DNA of 64,000 nt, from the NCBI RefSeq assembly GCF_900312815.1, contig NZ_OMPE01000009.1, positions 248,001 to 312,000 of the forward strand, read 5' to 3'. Below are positions 1-5,396 of this stretch, in pieces. Origin of the DNA: Aquimarina sp. AU474. GTDB taxonomy: Bacteria; Bacteroidota; Bacteroidia; Flavobacteriales; Flavobacteriaceae. The notes below the pieces were generated by a model, which was not told where the DNA came from, ran no database searches, and saw only the letters and a program-made list of their open reading frames with translations. A program made the position numbers and the translations under genes. The first letter of the stretch is position 1. Each line of letters opens with the position of its first letter.

Positions 1-1
1 T

Positions 2-673
2 ACTTCAATTTATCTTTTTGCTAAAGAAAAAGTTAGCGAGAATAAAGAGTTTAGATTAGACAACACTAAACTAAATCAATTTAAAAGAGATGGTCAAATA
101 TTCACTCATTTATTAAGTTTATCCGAAAAAATATCAGACACAGCTACTTTCAAAAATGAAATAGTATTAGGAAATCCAAACGCAGAATTTAAGATCATTA
201 GCTACACTAATCCTATGTGCGGTTATTGTAAGGATGCATTTGAGACCTACGCTCGTGTTATAAAAGCTATGGGAGATAAATTACAAATAGTAATCCGTCT
301 TGGGGTGAGTTTAGAAAAACAAGATGCCGAACCCACACAAATAGCGCTTAGATTAATGGATATTTATCATGATCAAGGGCAAGAAAATTTTATAGCAGCG
401 TATTCAGATTGGTTTGCAGATAGGACGTTTAGTAAATGGATCAAAAAATACAAGGCTCCTTCAAACAATCCTATGTATGTAGAAGTTTTACATAAACAAT
501 CAGAATGGTCTAAAAACAATAATATCCCTTATACACCTGCTTCGGTAATTAATGGCACTACATATCCAAAAAAATATAGTTATACCGAGTTTTTCTATTT
601 TGTGGGTATGTTGCTCGAGAATCAAACGAGCTCTGTTTCTGAAGAAGAGCAAGCTATTGAGAATGTAAATTAA
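2..673 (+). CDS. Thioredoxin-fold (DsbA/VKOR-type) disulfide protein, C-terminal part only
   Basis: The frame is open from the window edge, so only the last ~223 residues are visible. They form a DsbA/thioredoxin domain: a linker, then a GNPNAEFKII strand and the redox motif C-G-Y-C, a helical insert, and a cis-proline loop (IPYTPASVING) before a C-terminal helix. This layout matches the C-terminal domain of Bacteroidota proteins that fuse vitamin K epoxide reductase (sometimes with a C39-like domain) to a thioredoxin and sit in peptide-export loci. The VKOR part would lie upstream and is not seen, so that assignment is inference. The likely role is disulfide formation or isomerisation in secreted peptides. 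A perfect hairpin follows the stop codon. Confidence 0.75.
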   Translation, partial: TSIYLFAKEKVSENKEFRLDNTKLNQFKRDGQIFTHLLSLSEKISDTATFKNEIVLGNPNAEFKIISYTNPMCGYCKDAFETYARVIKAMGDKLQIVIRLGVSLEKQDAEPTQIALRLMDIYHDQGQENFIAAYSDWFADRTFSKWIKKYKAPSNNPMYVEVLHKQSEWSKNNNIPYTPASVINGTTYPKKYSYTEFFYFVGMLLENQTSSVSEEEQAIENVN

Positions 674-697
674 TTCGGACTACCCACTTATTATATT

Positions 698-755
698 ATT
701 AAAAGTAAAAAGAAAGGTTTTGTTTTCAAACAAAACCTTTCTTTTTACTTTTAAT
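698..755. terminator. Perfect 28-bp hairpin, bidirectional terminator
   Basis: Positions 698-725 and 728-755 are exact reverse complements with a 2-nt loop (TC). The arms have an A-rich outer part and a GGTTTTG/CAAAACC core, so either strand ends in a T-rich tract. It lies between the thioredoxin gene (+) and the minus-strand precursor genes, as expected for a shared terminator. The stem is unusually long. Confidence 0.8.
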
Positions 756-784
756 ATCTACCAAATATTTTTCCCAACATATTA

Positions 785-964
785 TTATGGTCCAACAATT
801 GGCTTAACGCAAAACATAGGTAAGGACCATGTACATTCAAGTCCAGACATTGGTTCAGGTTCAGTACATGTTGATTGACCCGAATACATTCCCCCTCTTA
901 TTGACTCTAACGAATTCAATTTTGCTACCTGAAATTTCTTAATGCTCAATTTCTTTTTTTTCAT
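785..964 (-). CDS. GG-leader Cys-containing peptide precursor A (class I lanthipeptide-like leader)
   Basis: This 59-residue ORF begins MKKKKLSIKKFQVAKLNSLE and has a double-glycine site at residues 24-25. The K-K-L-S-x-x-K...A-K-L-N...GG pattern matches the leader of Bacteroidota class I lanthipeptide-type precursors. The predicted core has Cys33, Cys44 and Cys52 and a SGLECTWS block shared with the neighbouring precursor B. It lies 43 nt downstream of B on the same strand and is probably co-transcribed. No LanB/LanC-type enzyme is present in the window, so whether the core is modified is unknown. Export and cleavage by the C39 transporter at 5397-7589 is a reasonable inference. Confidence 0.75.
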   Translation of the reverse strand: MKKKKLSIKKFQVAKLNSLESIRGGMYSGQSTCTEPEPMSGLECTWSLPMFCVKPIVGP

Positions 965-1007
965 TCTTTAATGTTTTAATTTCTAAATTATTCAAAAAAT
1001 AAAAATA

Positions 1008-1205
1008 CTACCCCAAGACAACGAGACAATCTCCAACTACGGACCATGTGCATTCAAGTCCGGACATTGCCTCTCCATCTGTAATACATCCAGGTTTTTT
1101 AGTAATACATTCAATTTGGTTAGTATGTCCTCCTCCTTTTATTGACTCTAACGAATTTAATTTTGCTACTTTAATTTTTTGTAGACTTAACTTCTTTTTT
1201 TTCAT
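1008..1205 (-). CDS. GG-leader Cys-containing peptide precursor B (class I lanthipeptide-like leader)
   Basis: This precursor has 65 residues from the ATG at 1205. An upstream in-frame start at 1229 would add eight residues, but the 1205 start aligns exactly with paralogue A (both begin MKKKKLS). The leader ends in GG at residues 24-25. The core carries Cys33, Cys40, Cys52 and Cys60 and the shared MSGLECTWS block. Leaders of A and B are near-identical while the rest of the core differs in length and sequence, as in tandemly duplicated peptide genes. A near-palindrome at 1284-1303 lies ~80 bp upstream and is probably its control site. A weak -7-like TAATTTTA lies at 1241-1234 on the minus strand. 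Confidence 0.78.
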   Translation of the reverse strand: MKKKKLSLQKIKVAKLNSLESIKGGGHTNQIECITKKPGCITDGEAMSGLECTWSVVGDCLVVLG

Positions 1206-1283
1206 TATTAATCTTTTATTGTTAAACACTGCTTAAAATTAAATAAATTCGGAAGTTATTGATAATCAAAAGAGGAAACTTAG

Positions 1284-1303
1284 TACGTTTTCATGAAATC
1301 GTA
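1284..1303. promoter_or_regulatory. Near-palindromic operator candidate upstream of precursors A/B
   Basis: TACGTTTTCATGAAATCGTA is a 20-bp palindrome with one mismatched pair around a TTTCATGAAA centre. With its left flank (GGAAAC from 1274) it matches 3203-3230, upstream of the other precursor cluster, almost base for base. It lies ~80 bp upstream of the precursor B start. Regulator binding is inferred. Confidence 0.6.
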
Positions 1304-1321
1304 GTAAAAACATATAATTTG

Positions 1322-3016
1322 TCAATTTTTATCCATTAATTTTTCGACATTCCTGATAAAATACGACGGGTATATTCCGGTGGTTTTGTGAAACGCTTTG
1401 GAAAATGCTTGTGTGGTATTAAATCCTATTTCATTAGAAATCGCCTTAATCGTATAATTTCGAAATTTACTATCATTCTTTATTTTTTCTACGCCATAAT
1501 GCACTCTAAGTTCATTTATATACACACTAAAATTTTTGTTTTTATAGGTATTAATCGTTTTAGATAAATATTTGGAATTTGTATCGAATTGTTTTGCCAA
1601 ATCATTTAGTGTAATACTAGCATCCAAAAACCGATCACTCTTTTCAAAAAGCTCTAATTTGGATAAAATATCGGTTACAACCTCATCCGGGATTTTGGAT
1701 TTATTTATACCTAGATCATTTACCTGTCGAGCATTATTATCCTCTTTTTGAACCAAGTTTAAAAATCGTTTTTTCAAGATTTTCTGTCTTCGATACAAAT
1801 AAAACAACCCAATTGTGCTTATAGCAAGAAGTCCTAATACAATAAACAACCTATTTGATGTTGCACTATTCTTACTCTCTAACTTATTTATAATAATTTC
1901 TTTTTCTTCGATTAATTTTGGAGTATCGTATAATTTAGCAATTTTTTTACCCAAATATTGATTATTCGTATTAAGTATACTATCTACCTTCAACAGTTGC
2001 GTAACATATTTCAGTTGATTTGGAAGGTCATTTTTTGATTTATAATAGTTAATCAAATACTCATAAGAATCTCTTGTCTCTGGATGAATATCATTAATTA
2101 CGTTAAATAATGAATCTACTTTCTTAAAACAAACTATCGCGCCATCTTCATTTTTACGTTTCATTAAATTTTTACCACAATATTGATATGCAAAAATTAA
2201 ATTAGGAATATCTAATTTGTTTTTAAAGTCATTTAAAACCTTAAAAACACTATCATGGCTTGCTGTATAATTTTCGAGATGATATTGATTAATTCCTTCA
2301 TTTAGTACAAACTGATAATATTTTATTTGATTATTAAAACGAAGTGATTGATTTATTCCCAAAGAATTATAATAAGTTGTAGAATCAAATTCCTTAATGC
2401 GATGATAACTATCTGCTAGAGAAAACAGCGAGCGTAGATAACTATTATTGGTAAAGTTAGTTTTTGATTTATTTATAATTTCCCAGTTTTCTTTAAAAAT
2501 TTTATGGGCATCAACATAATCTCCTATCCTACTTTTTAACACCCCTATATTATGTTCATTAAAGTAATTGGGCTTAGAAAAATTTTTGAGATATTTTTTT
2601 GCATTAAGAAAATTATCCAATGCTGGATTAAATTTCCTTTTAGTATAAAGATATCTTCCTTTGTTTAAAAAACTCATTCCAACAAAACGATCATTTTTTA
2701 CCTTTTTTCCAATATTAATTACACTATCCATGTATTGAAAAACTATGTCTTGATCTGTATTTATTATAGATAAAAAATAAAATCCATTTAAAATTTGAGT
2801 AGTATCTCTTTCTTTTTTCCCTTTTATCAAAATAGCTTTTGCATACTTTTTAAAGGTAATTGTATCATTCATACTTCTTGCCAAAGATGTATTAAGCTCT
2901 TCAAACGTCTTATTTAAAAGTGAATCGTGTACTCTATTTTGTATGGTTCCTTGAAAAGCGAATGCAGAAAACTCATAAAACAAAAAAAGAAATAGCAATG
3001 CGTATGTTTTCTTCAT
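1322..3016 (-). CDS. Membrane-anchored TPR-AraC family transcriptional regulator
   Basis: The protein has 564 residues from the ATG at 3016. The longer frame to 3034 needs a TTG codon and would bury the signal peptide. Order: signal peptide (MKKTYALLFLFLFYEFSAFA), a helical TPR-like sensor region to about residue 370, a short coiled-coil-like stretch, one membrane segment at about 390-408 (LFIVLGLLAISTIGLFYLY), then a C-terminal AraC double helix-turn-helix at about 465-560. The final motif (AISNEIGFNTTQAFSKAFHK...GIYPSYF) is typical of AraC/XylS. Such proteins sense periplasmic signals and bind DNA from the membrane. It sits between the two precursor groups, each preceded by the same near-palindrome, so it is the obvious candidate regulator of the locus. 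Confidence 0.88.
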   Translation of the reverse strand: MKKTYALLFLFLFYEFSAFAFQGTIQNRVHDSLLNKTFEELNTSLARSMNDTITFKKYAKAILIKGKKERDTTQILNGFYFLSIINTDQDIVFQYMDSVINIGKKVKNDRFVGMSFLNKGRYLYTKRKFNPALDNFLNAKKYLKNFSKPNYFNEHNIGVLKSRIGDYVDAHKIFKENWEIINKSKTNFTNNSYLRSLFSLADSYHRIKEFDSTTYYNSLGINQSLRFNNQIKYYQFVLNEGINQYHLENYTASHDSVFKVLNDFKNKLDIPNLIFAYQYCGKNLMKRKNEDGAIVCFKKVDSLFNVINDIHPETRDSYEYLINYYKSKNDLPNQLKYVTQLLKVDSILNTNNQYLGKKIAKLYDTPKLIEEKEIIINKLESKNSATSNRLFIVLGLLAISTIGLFYLYRRQKILKKRFLNLVQKEDNNARQVNDLGINKSKIPDEVVTDILSKLELFEKSDRFLDASITLNDLAKQFDTNSKYLSKTINTYKNKNFSVYINELRVHYGVEKIKNDSKFRNYTIKAISNEIGFNTTQAFSKAFHKTTGIYPSYFIRNVEKLMDKN

Positions 3017-3210
3017 ATGGTCGGAATAATTCAATTTATTTTATACAAATGGACTGTAACTCTAAATAAACATCTCACAAAACCCATACCAGATTATCAA
3101 TACTCATCATCGATGTTTTCATTTTTACAATATACTCTAAAACCGCATAAAGTGGTAATATAGAGTGCAATTTATTGTAAAAAAACCCTTCTACGAATTC
3201 CCGGAAACCG

Positions 3211-3240
3211 AAGTACGTTTTCATGAATCGTGATGTACTT
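3211..3240. promoter_or_regulatory. Operator candidate abutting the precursor-array promoter
   Basis: AAGTAC and GTACTT form the outer arms of a 30-bp inverted repeat with an internal TTCATGAA palindrome. The segment 3203-3230 repeats the site at 1274-1301 (GGAAAC, then AGTACGTTTTCATGAA, then TCGT). It ends 3 bp before the TTG of the -33 element, a position typical of an activator site. Confidence 0.65.
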
Positions 3241-3243
3241 CAC

Positions 3244-3275
3244 TTGTAAAGCGCTCAATCTCCACTCTATATTTG
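3244..3275 (+). promoter_or_regulatory. Bacteroidota-type promoter for the precursor array
   Basis: TTG at 3244-3246 is followed after 21 nt by TATATTTG at 3268-3275, an exact match to TTG-N(17-23)-TAnnTTTG. Transcription would start near 3282, giving an ~80-nt leader that includes the first copy of the repeated element. Confidence 0.7.
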
Positions 3276-3309
3276 AATCGATCAAAAACTTTATATCTGG
3301 TCAAAAAAC

Positions 3310-3348
3310 GGGGAAGCCGAAAACCATAACAACAGAGTAGGCTATAAT
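3310..3348 (+). repeat. Leader element copy 1 (before precursor 1)
   Basis: GGGGAAGCCGAAAACC, then a slightly diverged AACAGAGTAGGC tail, 16 nt before the start codon at 3364. It is the most diverged of three copies, each in the untranslated leader of one precursor gene. Confidence 0.75.
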
Positions 3349-3363
3349 CTAAAATAATCAAAA

Positions 3364-3555
3364 ATGAAAACTTTAGATCTTAACAAAATGGAGAATGTTC
3401 ATGGTGGTGATGGATGTGGTTATGGAGATGCAGCCCTTGTCGTTGCAGAAACTATAGCTGGCACAGTATTAACCCTATTTGGAGGGCCGGTTGGCGCTGT
3501 TGTCGGTGTTGCTCTTTTGGCCGATGCTGTTGATACAGCCTGGAGCTGTCCTTGA
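3364..3555 (+). CDS. Double-glycine-leader bacteriocin-like precursor 1
   Basis: This 63-residue protein starts MKTLDLNKMENVHGG and has its cleavage site after Gly15. The ~48-residue core is small, hydrophobic and rich in Gly/Ala/Val, with Cys18 near its start and Cys62 near its end. This resembles class II bacteriocin-like peptides more than lanthipeptides, because there are few Ser/Thr-Cys pairs. It is first of three tandem genes with the same leader layout, downstream of a strong promoter. C39-family exporters cut after GG, and one is encoded in the same cluster. Antimicrobial or signalling activity is not shown by sequence. Confidence 0.8.
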   Translation: MKTLDLNKMENVHGGDGCGYGDAALVVAETIAGTVLTLFGGPVGAVVGVALLADAVDTAWSCP

Positions 3556-3565
3556 AAAATAATTA

Positions 3566-3600
3566 GGGGGTAGCCGAAAACCAATAATAGAGTAGGTAAT
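3566..3600 (+). repeat. Leader element copy 2 (before precursor 2)
   Basis: A 35-nt element (GGGGGTAGCCGAAAACC, then AATAATAGAGTAGGTAAT) that differs from copy 3 (3814-3848) at two positions. It ends 17 nt before the start codon at 3618. Confidence 0.85.
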
Positions 3601-3617
3601 AATTAAAATCAATAAAA

Positions 3618-3776
3618 ATGAAAAATTTAGAAGTTCACAAAATGGAAAAATTAACTGGTGGTGGCTTTTGGGGTTGTGCCGCTGGTATAGCTCTGCTTGT
3701 AGTAGGTACCGCGCACTTAAACCCAGTTGTAGGTGGATCAGGGATCGTAGTTATGGCGCTAGAATGCCATGATTAA
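3618..3776 (+). CDS. Double-glycine-leader bacteriocin-like precursor 2
   Basis: This 52-residue protein begins MKNLEVHKMEKLTGGGFWGC, with GG at residues 14-15. The ~37-residue core holds Cys20 and Cys50 around a Gly/Ala/Val/Ile-rich centre. The first 15 codons are nearly identical to those of precursor 3, while the cores share only general composition. The ATG is fixed by alignment with its neighbours and by the leader element just upstream. It is the shortest member of the array. The Cys pair near both ends would allow one disulfide across the peptide, which fits the thioredoxin-fold genes in the locus (inference). Confidence 0.78.
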   Translation: MKNLEVHKMEKLTGGGFWGCAAGIALLVVGTAHLNPVVGGSGIVVMALECHD

Positions 3777-3813
3777 ACATTATTGTTTTTTGAAATAATA
3801 CAAAAATTAATTA

Positions 3814-3848
3814 GGGGGAAGCCGAAAACCAATAATAGAGTAGGCAAT
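3814..3848 (+). repeat. Leader element copy 3 (before precursor 3)
   Basis: A 35-nt element matching copy 2 at 33 of 35 positions, ending 21 nt before the start codon at 3870. It is conserved although untranslated, suggesting an RNA-level or promoter-proximal role, or a recent duplication unit. Confidence 0.85.
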
Positions 3849-3869
3849 TATAATATTAAATCAAACATT

Positions 3870-4052
3870 ATGAAAAATTTAGAAGTAAACAAAATGGAAA
3901 GCATTAATGGTGGTGGATGCATCGGTATGATAGGCTCATTTATCGGTATGGTTGCTAGTACTTTTATTACACCAATCGGACTTGGAATTGCAACAGGTCT
4001 TGCAGCTGGACTTTCTTTTGTAGACAATGCAATGGAGTGTGCAGAGGGGTAA
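3870..4052 (+). CDS. Double-glycine-leader bacteriocin-like precursor 3
   Basis: The protein has 60 residues from the ATG at 3870. A longer frame from 3783 would translate through the leader element and is rejected because the 3870 start aligns with precursors 1 and 2. It begins MKNLEVNKMESINGGGCIGM, with GG at 14-15. The core is Gly/Ile/Ala-rich with GxxxG-like spacing and carries Cys17 and Cys57. A hairpin at 4074-4111 follows and may reduce transcription into the accessory genes. The product is predicted to be exported and trimmed by the C39 ABC transporter. Confidence 0.8.
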   Translation: MKNLEVNKMESINGGGCIGMIGSFIGMVASTFITPIGLGIATGLAAGLSFVDNAMECAEG

Positions 4053-4073
4053 AATCCAGGTAATTCTCTCAAG

Positions 4074-4111
4074 AAGCAAGTTAAGAGGGAGATTCTCTCC
4101 CTCTTGCTTTT
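4074..4111 (+). terminator. Hairpin after the precursor array, possible attenuator
   Basis: AGAGGGAGA (4084-4092) pairs with TCTCCCTCT (4096-4104) over a TTC loop. An outer AAGCA/TGCTT pairing is offset by a 5-nt bulge, and a short T-run follows. It lies between precursor 3 and the membrane-protein gene on the same strand, where partial read-through would give more precursor than transporter mRNA. Confidence 0.6.
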
Positions 4112-4133
4112 AAACAGTTAAAAAAGCAATATA

Positions 4134-4766
4134 ATGATAAAATTAAATTCTAAAATAATCTTTCTTCTATTGTGTTTGATCACATGCTTAATAACTATCA
4201 TCTCCAATACTGTATTAAACACAGATGAATTATTGATAAGCAGTCTATCTGAAAAAATGACACAAGATCAAATCAAAGAAGCATTTGAGTTCAATAAGAA
4301 ATGGCAATGGTCAAGTTATCTTTTTATCCCCATCTTTTTATTTATTAAGATTGGCTTAATTAGTTCGGTACTTTACATGGGGTTGTTTTTCTTTAACAAA
4401 CAAACCACCTTTAAAAGAACATTTACCATAGTGACCAAAGGTGAGTTTATATTCATTGGTGTCGGCATTATTAAACTAATATGGTTTAGTTCTCTAGAAG
4501 TATATACCCTAGAAGATATACAACATTTTTATCCCTTATCGGCATTAAGTATTGTCGGTCATGAAGGACTATCTCCTTGGTTTTTATATCCGTTTCAGAC
4601 ACTTAATCTTTTTGAGCTTGTCTATTGGATTGTACTCGCTTATCTCATTAGTAAAGAAATTAAAACATCTACAGACAAAGCATTAAAAATTGTTGCGAGC
4701 AGTTATGGATCTGCATTATTGATATGGGTAGTTGCCATTATGTTCATTAATCTCAATGCAAGTTAA
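4134..4766 (+). CDS. Multi-pass membrane protein of the peptide locus, unknown function
   Basis: This 210-residue protein has about five hydrophobic segments: roughly 8-25, 60-85, 105-120, 158-175 and 185-205. A soluble stretch with DQIKEAFEF lies between the first two. I do not recognise it with certainty; the topology recalls the Yip1-like membrane proteins found in Flavobacteriia peptide-export clusters. Its place between the precursors and the exporter genes suggests an immunity protein or an export/maturation accessory (inference from context). The gene follows the hairpin at 4074-4111 and ends 30 nt before the thioredoxin-like gene. Confidence 0.6.
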   Translation: MIKLNSKIIFLLLCLITCLITIISNTVLNTDELLISSLSEKMTQDQIKEAFEFNKKWQWSSYLFIPIFLFIKIGLISSVLYMGLFFFNKQTTFKRTFTIVTKGEFIFIGVGIIKLIWFSSLEVYTLEDIQHFYPLSALSIVGHEGLSPWFLYPFQTLNLFELVYWIVLAYLISKEIKTSTDKALKIVASSYGSALLIWVVAIMFINLNAS

Positions 4767-4796
4767 ATTAGGTTCAATAATCAATACATATGTACT

Positions 4797-5312
4797 ATGA
4801 AAAAGTCTATTAAAATCATTATTGTAGGTTTTGGAGTGTCTTTGTTCTCCTTTCTAGGATATCAAGTATCAGCAAAAATTAGCTCCAAAACAAAAATCGA
4901 AAATACATTACAGACGTTGCCTGATTTTTCATTTGAAAATTTAAGGGGAAAAGCATTTACAAATAAGAATCTCAAAAAAGGCCTGCAAACCATTCTTATC
5001 TATTTTAATAGCGGATGTGATTACTGCCAGAACGAAGCAAAATTAATCAAAGAACATATTGATGAGTTTAACAACGTTCAATTCATTTTTGTTTCGACCG
5101 AGACTATTGATGAAATCAAAACTTTTTCAAAACAATACCAACTTAACAACTATGATAACATTACTTTTTTATCTGATAGACGAGATGATTTTACCACTCG
5201 TTTCGGTGCTACTTCAGTTCCCTATTTGCTAATCTATGATCAAGATCAAAAATTGATAAAAAGACACAAAGGACAGCTTACCATAAGTGGTATTCTAAAA
5301 GCTTTAAAGTAA
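4797..5312 (+). CDS. Membrane-anchored thioredoxin-like (TlpA/redoxin) protein
   Basis: The protein has 171 residues, with an N-terminal membrane anchor (about 6-24, IIIVGFGVSLFSFLGYQVSA) followed by a periplasmic thioredoxin fold. The strand TILIYFNSGC leads to the active site C-D-Y-C (about residues 76-79). The cis-proline lies in ATSVPYLLIYD, and RHKGQL closes the fold. The family reduces or isomerises disulfides in the envelope. Set between peptide precursors carrying paired cysteines and their exporter, it probably handles precursor disulfides together with the DsbA/VKOR-type protein at the window start. That link is inference. Confidence 0.8.
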   Translation: MKKSIKIIIVGFGVSLFSFLGYQVSAKISSKTKIENTLQTLPDFSFENLRGKAFTNKNLKKGLQTILIYFNSGCDYCQNEAKLIKEHIDEFNNVQFIFVSTETIDEIKTFSKQYQLNNYDNITFLSDRRDDFTTRFGATSVPYLLIYDQDQKLIKRHKGQLTISGILKALK

Positions 5313-5396
5313 ACCCAAATGAAGGAGCAAAAACCAGTGGCCGATTTGTGAGAAAATACGATCACTGGTATGTTCCCTTCTAAAAAGAACGGTACT

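Larger units (their letters stand above)
3017..3363. other. Divergent control region between regulator and three-precursor array
   Basis: About 350 bp without a gene. It holds the operator candidate at 3211-3240, a promoter at 3244-3275 reading toward the precursor array, and the first 35-nt leader element (3310-3348). I found no clear -7 box for the regulator gene on the minus strand. Confidence 0.7.

Noticed and set aside
785-1205. A complete lanthipeptide biosynthetic cluster
   Set aside because: The leaders fit, but no dehydratase or cyclase gene is in the window, so only a lanthipeptide-like leader is claimed.
1048-1236. Plus-strand ORF over precursor B
   Set aside because: It is antisense to precursor B, whose leader aligns with precursor A; the plus-strand frame has no similar support.
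3017-3034. Longer N-terminus of the TPR-AraC regulator
   Set aside because: It needs a TTG start and puts six residues before an otherwise normal signal peptide; the ATG at 3016 is better.
3310-3848. Three spaced repeats as a possible small CRISPR array
   Set aside because: The intervals are full precursor genes of about 210 bp with intact leaders, not 30-40-bp spacers, and no cas gene is present.
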